Shown one piece after another: positions 27,507-36,444 of a DNA stretch of 64,000 nucleotides. The DNA is taken from positions 1-64,000 of the forward strand of contig CAXXKZ010000005.1 in assembly GCA_963665545.2 (NCBI GenBank). Reading direction: 5' to 3'. Below the pieces are notes generated by a model. That model did no database searches, was not told where the DNA came from, and was given only the letters and a program-made list of their open reading frames with translations. Both the position numbers and the translations under genes were made by a program. Numbering within the stretch: the stretch's first letter is position 1; each line of letters begins with the position of its first letter. Source of the stretch: G963665545 sp963665545. Lineage in GTDB: Bacteria; Pseudomonadota; Gammaproteobacteria; Xanthomonadales; SZUA-36.

Positions 27507-29709
27507 TCAGAATCGGGCAGCCAATCTTACACCGTATGTCCTGGGTTCACCGTATACCGCTCCATCCTGACCAAACAGACCGCCCAATGGACGATTTCTG
27601 CCGACGATGTATTCTTTATCACCGATGTTTTTGGCCCAAAGTTCGAGGAGCCATACGCCACTGGCTGACTGGTAGCCGAGTCTGGCGTTTCCATAACCAA
27701 AACTTTCGACAAAGGACGAGGCCTCATTTGAGGATCTGACGAAGTAGTCTCCGCTTTGAACGTAGTCTCCGCGCAGATAAATCAATGCTTCGCCTGACAG
27801 TGTCCAGGTGTACTGCGCACCGATGTGGCCGCTCCACTCAGGCGCATTCTGGAGGCGATTGCCCTCATAATTCGTGCCTGGGCCCGCTGCACCGGGAAAA
27901 TCATCAAACTCAGCTTTTTGGTATCCGAGGCTGCCAAATAGCACGAAACCCGTCCGTCAATGCCGCCGTCAATTCGATTTCCAGGCCGTAAATTGTCGCC
28001 TTGGCGGCATTCTTGATGCTGAACCCCGCCAGGTCATCAGGATTGAACACACTCACTTGCAGGTCGTCGTAATTGGTATGGAAAATAGCGGTATTCAAGC
28101 GCCAGCGGTTGTCCTGGCTCTGGAATTTAACGCCGGCTTCCGCCGTCAGGGCATACTCCGGCTCAAAAGCGAGTTCCGGATTGCCCACGTAGTCAGCGTT
28201 GAAACCACCCGATTTGAATCCCCGCGACAACTTGGCATAGCCCATCGTATTCTCCTGGAAGAAATGCGATACCCCAGCGGTCCAGGAAAGTGCGCTATCA
28301 GAAATACTGTCGGTGGTGTTGAGCGAGATGATGCCAAACGGCGGCAGACCCCGGAGGTCAAAAAAATCCAGATCTTTGTCTTCATCGGTATACCTGAGCC
28401 CGACTGTGACGATGGTTTTCTCACCGACTTTCCAGTCCGCCTGTCCGAAAAAGGCCCATGACTGGGTATTGATCTCAGAATCCAGTGCAACCAATAGCGG
28501 AACCGGTGCAAAGCAGACTGGGCAATCTGGTCCAATAGCGCCGGTGGGGCTGTCCCGATCTGAGGTCACTTGCTGGTCGTAATAGTAAAACCCCAGCACG
28601 TAATCTACCGAGTCGCCCGCACTATTGGCGAAACGGAATTCCTGCGTCCACTGTTTGTCGCGGTCATCGAAGGTGGTTTCGAGGACCGGGAAAAAAGTCG
28701 CGTCATCGTCCGAGGTGAATTTACGCTTGTTGTTTCGATAGCCGGTTAACGACGTGAAGACAGCGCCGCTGGCGAGGGTGTACTGGATTGAAAGATAGCC
28801 GCCGGAGAATTTGCGCTCAATTTCACCTGCGGCATTGATATCGGTATTTCTGATGTCATCAACGCAGCAATCCGAACCCAGGCCGGAGATCACGGTGGTA
28901 ATGTTCATCCTGGAATCGTCCTCAAAAGTGTCGGCCGACAGGACAATGTCCAGATTTTCGTTGGGTCTGAATCTCAGTTTGGCAATGGCCCCGTGGTTAT
29001 TAACGGTCCAGAAGTACCGGCCATCAGAGACATTGTTCTGAAACCCGTCGCGGTCTGATACATGGGCCGCGACACTGGCTGACACCCGGCCGTCTTCGGT
29101 CAAGGGACCGCCAAAAGAAAACCGGCCGCGGACCAGGTCATAGTTGCCCATCTGAATTTCGGCGTTGCCATAGGCCTCATCACCCGGTGTGCGGGTCGTT
29201 ACATTAATGGCGCCGGCGATCGTGTTCTTGCCAAACAGCGTGCCTTGAGGCCCGCGCAGTATTTCCAGGCCAACCACATCTACCGTATTGCTGGTCATTG
29301 CGGTTGAACGGCCGACGAATACACCATCGACATACATGCTGGCGCCGCTTTCAAAACCGGTATTGCGGGTGTCACTGGAAATACCGCGTATGGTGATGTT
29401 TGAATCGACATTACTGGCCAGACCCGGCATCGCCACGTTGGGCGCGAAGTTGGTCAGGTCGCGTAAATCGTTGGCGCCAAGACCGGCGATGTCGGACTCG
29501 TTGAATGCGGTCACCGAAATCGGAATTTCCTGAAGGTTTTGTTCGCGCTTTTGCGCGGTCACAATAACCTCTTCCAGTTCCAAAGCCTGAGCGACAATCG
29601 GCGCCAGGGCACTCATTGATATAAAAACGGCCAAAATCGAAGCGGATATTCCCCCGCGGCCATCGGTTGCAGCGTCTAGAAAGATATATGCTCGTATTGA
29701 ATTGGGCAT
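27507..29709 (-). pseudogene. TonB-dependent outer-membrane receptor with a one-base insertion
   Basis: About 730 residues when joined. After a signal region (ISASILAVFISMSALAPIVAQA) comes ELEEVIVTAQKREQNLQ, the TonB box and plug; plug motifs IRGISSDTRNTG and VVGLEILRGPQGTLFGKNTIAGAINV are intact. The barrel runs in one frame to ELTAALTDGF and then loses frame at 27945; one extra base (C on the minus strand) separates it from VLFGSLGYQKAEFDDF, which continues to the terminal aromatic residue (RTYGVRLAARF). Start M at 29709 is preferred. It should import the regulon substrate across the outer membrane. Four operators lie between it and the MFS gene. Confidence 0.85.
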
Positions 29710-29830
29710 TGTTTGCGCCCCCCACTGTAAGTTTATGTTGACCAGTGGCTGGGCAATTCCAGCCAGCGAGTATTGATCATCACCATCGATCAACGCCTGG
29801 GACTGTTCTGGCATCTGACGGAGTGTGCTT

Positions 29831-29848
29831 CAATACGATAGAGTATGG
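29831..29848. promoter_or_regulatory. Putative TetR-regulon operator, copy 7
   Basis: CAATAC-GATAGA-GTATGG, the site nearest the TonB receptor in the receptor/MFS divergent region. Confidence 0.68.
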
Positions 29849-29867
29849 CGACCTTGGGAATTTTTGT

Positions 29868-29885
29868 CAATACCACAGAGTATGG
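29868..29885. promoter_or_regulatory. Putative TetR-regulon operator, copy 8
   Basis: CAATAC-CACAGA-GTATGG, 37 bp centre to centre from copy 7, the same spacing as copies 2 and 3. Confidence 0.68.
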
Positions 29886-29945
29886 TAACTTCTCAATATG
29901 GCCAGAACATCAAGTCTTATATGTGTTTGTGCCAATTCCTAAAGA

Positions 29946-29963
29946 CCATACCAAGTCGTATGG
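29946..29963. promoter_or_regulatory. Putative TetR-regulon operator, copy 9 (perfect dyad)
   Basis: CCATAC-CAAGTC-GTATGG, perfect 6-bp arms. Confidence 0.72.
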
Positions 29964-30002
29964 GGTGGCGCGCCAATGGCCCTTGATATTGAATTGCTGT
30001 TA

Positions 30003-30020
30003 CCATACCTAATCGTATGG
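30003..30020. promoter_or_regulatory. Putative TetR-regulon operator, copy 10 (perfect dyad)
   Basis: CCATAC-CTAATC-GTATGG, perfect 6-bp arms, 23 bp ahead of the MFS start codon. The rest of the 334-bp gap holds no gene. Confidence 0.72.
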
Positions 30021-30043
30021 ATTCGAAACAATTTTGAGTTGAC

Positions 30044-31309
30044 GTGAAGGTTAAAGGCGCACCAGGACCGGCAGTCACAGCCTATGGCAGGTATCTTCTA
30101 ATTCTGTTGGCCGTTGTCAGCCTGTTCAATTCCATGGATCGATTTGTACTGTCGGTCCTGATTGAGCCGATAAGGCTGGAACTGGGACTCTCGGATACGC
30201 AAATGGGCCTGCTGTCCGGACTGGCCTTTTCATTGTTTTTCGCCACCTTCGGCATTCCGCTGGCGCGCCTCGCTGATCGCGGACACCGCGTGCGACTGCT
30301 GGCGACGACCGTTGCGCTGTGGAGCCTGATGACGGCGGTGAGCGGCGCGGCCCAGAATTTCATTCAGATGTTCCTGGCAAGAGCCGGCGTTGGCGTCGGC
30401 GAGGCCGGTTGTATGCCAGCGAGTCACTCTCTTCTGGGAGATCACTATCCGCCTGAGCGCCGCGCATTCGCGTTGGGCGTCTTCCAGGGTGGCGGCGGCG
30501 TCGGCACCATGTTGGGGCTGATCCTGGCGGGTCTGATCGCCGAGTCCCTTGGCTGGCGTTGGACCTTCATGCTGATCGGCCTGCCCGGTCTTTTAGTCGC
30601 CTGGATCGTTCTTAAAACCCTCAAGGAACCCAGGCAGCAGCACGATGCGGCCAGGGTGGCCTCCGGCCAGGCGCTTTGGCCCACAATTCACACGCTGCTT
30701 GGGCGCCGCACCTATCGTCAAATCTTGTTGGCTTTTGTGTTCACCGTCGCGGGATTATATGGTCTGATCCAGTGGCTGCCGACGTTCCTGATCAGATCTC
30801 ACGGCCTTTCAATCGGGCAAGTGGGTCTTTGGTACGGACCGACTTTCGGCCTGGGCATCATCATCGGCACCTTTGCCGGCGCCGCAGCAGCGCCGCGCTG
30901 GATAGCCAAAGATCGCAGATGGGAATTGTGGTGGCCGGCAATCGCCTATGCCCTTTCAGTTCCCCTGTTCCTGTGGATGTTTATGGCGTCGGACGTGATG
31001 CTGGTCTTTGCCTTGCTCTTTATCGCAACGTTTATTGGCACGACAGGTCAGGGGCCATTGATGGCCAGTATTCAATCTGTCGCCGGCGCAGATCTTCGGG
31101 GCATGGCGATATCGATCGTGCTGGCTGCCGGCGTGGTCGGCCAGATTACCGGACCATTTCTGGCCGGGTTCTTCAGTGACTACTGGCAACCCCGCTTCGG
31201 CCAGGACTCCCTGCGCTATGCGATGACCATTCCGATGGCGCTGCTGGCCTGGGGCGTGGTGCACCTTTACCTGGGATCGCGCAGTATTGAGGCCGACCGG
31301 ATGGATTAG
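30044..31309 (+). CDS. Major facilitator superfamily transporter (spinster-like group)
   Basis: A 421-residue, 12-span transporter. It has NSMDRFVLSVLIEPIRLELGLSDTQMGLLSG in the first helix region, the loop motif GIPLARLADRGHRVRLL (MFS motif A) and FLARAGVGVGEAGCMPASHSLL (motif B-like). The start is GTG at 30044. This group is often found with aromatic and steroid catabolic genes and probably moves the substrate or an acid intermediate across the inner membrane. It is divergent from a TonB receptor, with four regulon operators in between, so outer- and inner-membrane import are likely co-controlled. Confidence 0.92.
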   Translation: MKVKGAPGPAVTAYGRYLLILLAVVSLFNSMDRFVLSVLIEPIRLELGLSDTQMGLLSGLAFSLFFATFGIPLARLADRGHRVRLLATTVALWSLMTAVSGAAQNFIQMFLARAGVGVGEAGCMPASHSLLGDHYPPERRAFALGVFQGGGGVGTMLGLILAGLIAESLGWRWTFMLIGLPGLLVAWIVLKTLKEPRQQHDAARVASGQALWPTIHTLLGRRTYRQILLAFVFTVAGLYGLIQWLPTFLIRSHGLSIGQVGLWYGPTFGLGIIIGTFAGAAAAPRWIAKDRRWELWWPAIAYALSVPLFLWMFMASDVMLVFALLFIATFIGTTGQGPLMASIQSVAGADLRGMAISIVLAAGVVGQITGPFLAGFFSDYWQPRFGQDSLRYAMTIPMALLAWGVVHLYLGSRSIEADRMD

Positions 31310-31333
31310 CTGTGAATTCTGAGAAGGTTGTTC

Positions 31334-32041
31334 ACACGTAAGGCTCGGTGCCATCGTTACCGCAAAGCGCCATGAGGGGGTTGCGGTTCGCCCGACGGGC
31401 TACCCTCACTCCTCCGCGCTTGGTGGGTCGGCTCCACGGAACATCCTGTTCCCTATCGCCTCGCTGGTCCATCCATGGACCAGCGACCCAGTCGCTTGTC
31501 GTCCCTCGGCATCCACCTTGATGGAGCGAACCACAACCCCCTCACGACACTTTGCTGCACGGTGCGGTTCCTAGGAACTTAAAAGACTGCAACCGCCCTG
31601 GGGCAGCCAATGGTACGACACGCGCGCCAAATCGACGACATTTGTGACCCCTATGTGCCATAAGTTGGAACAAGCCGGAAAGAGCGACAGTGCTGCTTCC
31701 AGGACCCTTACTCCGAACCGGCATGTGCCAGCGTTAGGAAAGCCCCATGAGCAGTCTACTGTCCACGCCTTCAAGGATGCCGAGCGCCGACAAGCGACTG
31801 GGTCGTCGAGCCCGAGCGCCAAGGATGGCGTGAGGAAGGAAAATGCCAGGATGGCAGCATTTTCCGGCGGCTCGAAGAGCTGCTGAACGGTTTCAAGTGT
31901 TCTTAGCGCCTTGAATCGTTCCCGCGCATCCCTGCGCTCCACGATCTAAGCACATCCTTGTGCAAAAGGGCCATCAGCCAGGAGCGAACCGCAATACCCT
32001 CATGGCGCTTTGCGGAAACGTTGGCAAGGAACCTTACGTGT
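31334..32041. mobile_element. 708-bp non-autonomous element with 57-bp terminal inverted repeats (MITE-like)
   Basis: The left end (31334-31390) and the right end (31985-32041) are inverted copies with 50 of 57 positions equal, both beginning ACACGTAAGG on the outside and ending TTGCGGTTCG inside. A third, more diverged inverted copy lies at 31527-31555. No convincing coding sequence is found in the 756 bases between the MFS and reductase genes, and no transposase. Flanking target-site duplications were not evident. It fills the gap between two convergent genes. Confidence 0.7.
31462..31485. repeat. Perfect 11-bp stem hairpin inside the MITE-like element
   Basis: CGCTGGTCCAT and ATGGACCAGCG pair exactly around a CC loop. 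It is not followed by a T tract, so it is not a standard terminator; it is probably part of the element's own structure. Confidence 0.65.
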
Positions 32042-32065
32042 ATACATCGTTGCTGGAATTCACAG

Positions 32066-33016
32066 TTAGATATCCAGCACCAGCGTGCTGCTCTTGGACC
32101 CCGAACAACAAATCATCATCGTGGCATTGGAGGCGCGCTCCTCTTCGGTCAACACCGCATCGCGGTGGTCCGGTTCACCGGCGAGTACCGTGGTCTCGCA
32201 GGATCCGCAAACTCCCTGCTGGCACGAACACAACGGATTCATCCCCGCATTGCGCAGCGTCTCCAGGATGGTGCTGCCTTCGGGTACCGCCAGGGTGCGG
32301 CCGGATTTTGCCAGTTGCACCAGAAATCCACCTTCTGAGGCAACGTCTTCAACCGGTGAGAAATGCTCGACGTGAACGCAGCCGGGATCGATCTCCCGGG
32401 TCGCATCTGTAAATGCACAAAGCATCGCGGTTGGGCCGCAACAATAGTAGTGCGCACCCTCCGACCCGTTGGCGACAACAGCCTCCAGGTCGATCAAGCC
32501 GCCGGCCTCGTCATCAAAATGAAATACCACCGAGTTTCCATAATGCTCCAGGCGGTCGAGGAAGGCTGCTTCGGCCCGGCTACGGGCCGCGTAAAAGAGC
32601 TGCCACGTAGCGCCCATTTCCGCCAGCCGCTGCACCATGCTGACGATTGGCGTGATGCCAATACCACCACCGATCAACACACTGGATGTTGAAGATTCCT
32701 CAATCGGAAAGAGATTTCTCGGCGGCGTGACCGGCAGCACATCGCCGACCCTGATCTCGTCGTGGATATAGCGGGACCCACCGCGGCTGTCACGATCCCG
32801 GGCGACGCCAACCACATAACGGTGATTTTCACTTTGCGGATTGATCAGGGAATAGCTTCGAACCAGGCCGATCGGTAAATGCAGATCAATGTGTGAGCCG
32901 GCCGTGAAGGGTGGCAATAACTCCCCGTCCGGGCTACGTAATTCGAATGCTCGAATGTGATCCGTTTCCCAGGAAATGGATGTCACCCGCATTTTGAAGT
33001 TGCCGCTCAAAGCCAT
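32066..33016 (-). CDS. Oxygenase reductase of the phthalate dioxygenase reductase/VanB type
   Basis: A 316-residue flavin/iron-sulfur reductase. The flavin-binding domain has VRSYSLINPQSE, the NAD domain SVLIGGGIGITPIVSM and YCCGPTAML, and the C-terminal plant-type 2Fe-2S domain CSCQQGVCGSCETTVLAG with the last cysteine in MMICCSGS. It passes electrons from NAD(P)H to a two-component Rieske oxygenase. ATG 33016 is chosen; the 30 upstream in-frame residues are translated repeat DNA. The oxygenase gene 33177-34454 is its natural partner, with the 138-bp repeat lodged between them. It might also serve the dioxygenase at 16-17 kb, which lacks its own reductase. Confidence 0.93.
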   Translation of the reverse strand: MALSGNFKMRVTSISWETDHIRAFELRSPDGELLPPFTAGSHIDLHLPIGLVRSYSLINPQSENHRYVVGVARDRDSRGGSRYIHDEIRVGDVLPVTPPRNLFPIEESSTSSVLIGGGIGITPIVSMVQRLAEMGATWQLFYAARSRAEAAFLDRLEHYGNSVVFHFDDEAGGLIDLEAVVANGSEGAHYYCCGPTAMLCAFTDATREIDPGCVHVEHFSPVEDVASEGGFLVQLAKSGRTLAVPEGSTILETLRNAGMNPLCSCQQGVCGSCETTVLAGEPDHRDAVLTEEERASNATMMICCSGSKSSTLVLDI

Positions 33017-33024
33017 GTACCCAT

Positions 33025-33162
33025 GGAGCCGCAGGCGACCCGCCGGCCCCGGTTGGGTAAGTCGAGCAAAGCGAGCGGTACCAGAGGGGCCAGGCGCCTT
33101 TTGCATGCCGTCGAGCGCAGCCGCCTTCCGCCGAAGGCGGGAGCAGGGAAGCGAGACTCCTT
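33025..33162 (+). repeat. 138-bp dispersed repeat, copy A
   Basis: Runs from GGAGCCGCAGGCGACC to GCGAGACTCCTT and matches copy B at 50735-50872 in inverted orientation at 137 of 138 positions; the only difference is TTTTG against TATTG. It contains a perfect 8-bp stem, CCGCCTTC/GAAGGCGG, with a 4-base loop. Inserted between oxygenase and reductase genes of one operon, 8 bp before the reductase start. Confidence 0.85.
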
Positions 33163-33176
33163 AAAGGTTGTTGGCA

Positions 33177-34454
33177 TCAACCAGGTCGCTTGTCCACGCC
33201 CGCAACGCATTCCAGGGTCGCGGCATCAAGCATGGCGTTGCCGGCCCTGACATTGACGTAGTACGGTTCATCAAAAGTGACCCCCAGCGGATCACCCCCG
33301 TTTGCCACGAGCTGCGCCTGCTTGCGGAACAGCCGCCGCATCATGCCGATACCGGCATCGATACCGGTGAGGTGTTCTTCAGAGTGAAGACTGATATCGC
33401 CCTGGCCCTTCTGCGCAATGTAGTCTGTCTGCCAACGCTGATGGTCTTCGGTGGACCATTCCTTGAACGGTCTGCCATGCCGTGGACCCCACTCGTCACT
33501 GAGCAGTCCCAGGTTCATCTCCGCATCTGTGTTGGAGGTCTTGCTGCGGCGCGAGAAGCCGAAAGTCATGTAATGCGTATCATCGATGGCAAGCGTCCAA
33601 TTCAAACCCGAGGGACTTAAATCGTCGTCGGTAACGCCGGCTGTGCCATTCATATTGGGCAGGAGAACCTGGCTCAGGCGCTGGTGGACGCGGCCATTAC
33701 CCAGATCCCGATGCTGGATGCTGATGACACTGTTGTCGATGTACTTGAATTCAACCTCGGGTATCACGCTGAGCGCTTCCTCAAACTGTGTGCCGTTGAT
33801 CTGGTTGTGCAACACAACCACGTGAAAGGCGTCCATGAAGTTGTCGAACATCTGCCACCAATTGTAGTCATTCCAGCTATCCAGCTTCGGATAGGGCGGC
33901 ATTGCGCCACCGCCGTTGGGGCCCGCCTCACGACGGTAGGGGATGATCCACTGATCGTCCCGCAACTCGTCCTCGATGGAAAATCTTGGAAAAACCGGCT
34001 GCTTTTCGGCCGGGCCCATGTAAGCGAAGATCAAACCCAGTTTTTCGACCAGGGGATACCAGGGCTGACGAATTTTGTGGAGAATCTTACTTTTCGGTTC
34101 ACATGGCATCTCGAGGCAGTTGCCGCTTTCATCGTATAACCAGCCGTGATAACAACAGCGCAACCCAACCTCCTCGACCTTGCCGTACAAGAGGTTGGTG
34201 CCACGGTGGGCGCAGCGGGGATAGAGCAACCCGGCCGTGCCGCTTTTATCCCGATACAGAATCAAGTCTTCATTGAGGATTTTGATCTGTTTCGGCAATT
34301 CCGTGGCTTCGGTTGAGAGCGCAACGGGTTGCCAGTAGCGCCGCAACAATTCTCCGCCCAGCGTGCCGGGGCCGCACAGGGCGATCGAATCATCCGGCTT
34401 TCCTGCCCGCCTGCCGTAGGCGCGCCCGTGTGTATTTTCGCCAGTTGCCGTCAT
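33177..34454 (-). CDS. Rieske oxygenase, terminal oxygenase of a two-component system
   Basis: A 425-residue Rieske non-heme iron protein of the phthalate/vanillate/phenoxybenzoate branch, with no beta subunit. Rieske ligands are Cys81-x-His83 in RCAHRGT and Cys100-x2-His103 in CCYHGWLYD. The iron site is in DNFMDAFHVVVLHNQ, and LLRRYWQPVALSTE is the family N-terminus. It would hydroxylate or O/N-dealkylate an aromatic compound. The start at 34454 has AGGAG six bases upstream. It follows the S9 peptidase by 16 bp and is followed by the reductase. Confidence 0.93.
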   Translation of the reverse strand: MTATGENTHGRAYGRRAGKPDDSIALCGPGTLGGELLRRYWQPVALSTEATELPKQIKILNEDLILYRDKSGTAGLLYPRCAHRGTNLLYGKVEEVGLRCCYHGWLYDESGNCLEMPCEPKSKILHKIRQPWYPLVEKLGLIFAYMGPAEKQPVFPRFSIEDELRDDQWIIPYRREAGPNGGGAMPPYPKLDSWNDYNWWQMFDNFMDAFHVVVLHNQINGTQFEEALSVIPEVEFKYIDNSVISIQHRDLGNGRVHQRLSQVLLPNMNGTAGVTDDDLSPSGLNWTLAIDDTHYMTFGFSRRSKTSNTDAEMNLGLLSDEWGPRHGRPFKEWSTEDHQRWQTDYIAQKGQGDISLHSEEHLTGIDAGIGMMRRLFRKQAQLVANGGDPLGVTFDEPYYVNVRAGNAMLDAATLECVAGVDKRPG

Positions 34455-34470
34455 ATTGGTCTCCTGCAAT

Positions 34471-36432
34471 TCAGTTCATCGCGCGATCCGCACATGATGA
34501 CGCCCATAAGTATGGCGTAAACCAGTCCAGATTCTGCTGCATCCAGGCCAACTTTTCCCTTGGCCTTGATATGTTATGCCCGGTGTTCTTGAAAATCACA
34601 GCCCTGGCGGGCACCCCCATGTCCTTGAGCCCCTGGTAAAGCTCACGGGCATTTTCCGGCGGCACCACCGTGTCGCCGTCGCCGTGTTGAATCAGCGTGG
34701 GTGTGCTGGCCCGGCTCAGGTAGTGGATCGGTGAAGTACGATCCCATAGCTCTGGCTCCTCCCAGGGGTAGGAACCCAGGTAGCCTTCCTTGGCCACGCC
34801 GGCCATCGACAGAATATAGTTGATGCGGTTATCGGTAATGCCCGACCCCACGCTGGCCACGCAAAAGCGGTCGGTCGATGTAGAAAGGAATGCGGACAGG
34901 TAGCCACCCCAACTATGCCCGGCAATGCCCACCCGGTTGTCCGCAACTTGCCCCGCGGCGATCATCTCGTCCACGGCAGAAATCACATCGATGGACTCTG
35001 CCAGCCCGATGTTTTTCAGTGTCAACTTGCGAAACGCTACGCCATACGCAGTTGAGCCCCGGTAATTCGGCATCAGCACCCGTGCGCCCTGGGCCAGCCA
35101 TTGGCTCACGGGGTATTCCTGGTCACGGATCAGACGCATGTTATCGGCTGCTCTGGGGCCGCCGTGTAACACCAGGATAAGCGGCGCCGGCGCACCCGCG
35201 GCCAGGCCTGCGGGGCTGTACAAAATGCCCTCGATGTCGATGCCATCCGGCGTAGTCCAATGCATTAACTCGGCCTTGTGGACCGGCCAGGCTGTCGTGT
35301 GTTCCGTCACCCGACTCACCCTCTGGGCGTCTTCGCCGCTCAGGGGGTCTATGCTATGGGCCTGCTGAGTGGTGCCATTTTGAAAAAAAGCAGCAATTCC
35401 AGCCTCGGTCCAGTCCAGTAACATCGGTTGTGTATCTCTTGCCGATCCGTGATCGATGTCGATGGCGCGCGCCTCACCGCCCCCAGCCGGCACCAGCACC
35501 AATTGCTTGTCAGCCAGCCAGTCGTCAATGACCGTGCGGGTAAACAGGACTTGCCTGCCATCGGGCGAAAACAGCGGCGTCTCATCCCAGGATTCGCTGG
35601 TGATCAGGTGGATGACCACGCCGGTTTCAACATCGACCAGGCTGATGTTCGAATGGATGCTGCCCATGACCATCATATTTTGGCCGTGGCTGAACACAAT
35701 CGTCTTGCCATCCGGTGAAAAGGAGTAACTCAGGCGAAAGCCATCCACCGAGAACACCGACACGGAGAATTCGCTGCCACTTGTCAGCCGGCGCAAACCA
35801 TTGCCGGGTCCTGGGCCAGCGCCGCCCGCAGCAATCGCCTTCTCGATGTCGAGCAGCCACAGACTCGCCGTCAGGGGCGATTCATCCAGAATCTCAAATT
35901 CACCATATTGGGCGGCGCGCTCGGCGATGGCCGGATCAGGCCAGTCCACCATTAACAGGGCCAGGTGCTTTCCATCTGGCGCCCACTCGAAGCTGAGGAG
36001 GCCGCCAGGCCAGGCAGTGATCTGCTGAACCTCCCTGCCCTCGGCCCCGCCACCGGCTTGATCGGTAACGGAAGTGCGGTAGATCTGGGTTCCGTCGCCC
36101 CGGTCTGCCATGAAGGCGATAAATCGCCCGTCAGGCGACCACTTCGGGTCGGTTGATGATCCCTCAGCATTGTCTGTCAGTGCAATAGCGGTCTCACCCC
36201 GCTTTACAACGAATATTTCCGTGTCGTATCGATTATTTTCCCAATCGGGGACCTTTACGGTGTAAAAAACACGTTCGCCGTCCGGCGACAGCCCCGGGTG
36301 ACCCACCTCAGGCACGCTCAGCACATCGGCCAGCGTTGGCGCATCGGGCGCCGCGGCCTGACAGGCGGGCACAATGAGCGCCAGCAGGAGCATTGCGACG
36401 GTTTTCAATATACCCATGGTGCAATTTTTCAT
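34471..36432 (-). CDS. Exported S9 prolyl oligopeptidase family peptidase
   Basis: A 653-residue two-domain enzyme: an N-terminal beta-propeller with repeated SPDG motifs (GLSPDGERVFYT, WSPDGRFIAFM, FSPDGKTIVF, FSPDGRQVLF), then a C-terminal alpha/beta hydrolase domain with GIAGHSWGGYLSAF (nucleophile serine), HGDGDTVVPPEN (aspartate) and KNTGHNISRP (histidine). The N-terminal hydrophobic stretch ends LIVPACQAAA and may be lipidated or cleaved. It cleaves dipeptides or acyl-peptides in the envelope. In an operon with a PLP enzyme upstream and Rieske genes downstream, suggesting the substrate contains a peptide-like bond. Confidence 0.9.
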   Translation of the reverse strand: MKNCTMGILKTVAMLLLALIVPACQAAAPDAPTLADVLSVPEVGHPGLSPDGERVFYTVKVPDWENNRYDTEIFVVKRGETAIALTDNAEGSSTDPKWSPDGRFIAFMADRGDGTQIYRTSVTDQAGGGAEGREVQQITAWPGGLLSFEWAPDGKHLALLMVDWPDPAIAERAAQYGEFEILDESPLTASLWLLDIEKAIAAGGAGPGPGNGLRRLTSGSEFSVSVFSVDGFRLSYSFSPDGKTIVFSHGQNMMVMGSIHSNISLVDVETGVVIHLITSESWDETPLFSPDGRQVLFTRTVIDDWLADKQLVLVPAGGGEARAIDIDHGSARDTQPMLLDWTEAGIAAFFQNGTTQQAHSIDPLSGEDAQRVSRVTEHTTAWPVHKAELMHWTTPDGIDIEGILYSPAGLAAGAPAPLILVLHGGPRAADNMRLIRDQEYPVSQWLAQGARVLMPNYRGSTAYGVAFRKLTLKNIGLAESIDVISAVDEMIAAGQVADNRVGIAGHSWGGYLSAFLSTSTDRFCVASVGSGITDNRINYILSMAGVAKEGYLGSYPWEEPELWDRTSPIHYLSRASTPTLIQHGDGDTVVPPENARELYQGLKDMGVPARAVIFKNTGHNISRPREKLAWMQQNLDWFTPYLWASSCADRAMN

Positions 36433-36444
36433 TCTTGGCCCATT

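Noticed and set aside
31571..31942. Minus-strand reading frame of 123 codons inside the MITE-like element
   Set aside because: No recognisable domain, no ribosome site, and it lies within a repeat-bounded element; treated as chance.
32976..33164. Short protein-like sequence shared with one at 50.7-51.0 kb (RRPAGPGWVSRAKR)
   Set aside because: The similarity is caused by the 138-bp DNA repeat; there is no independent start or codon pattern.
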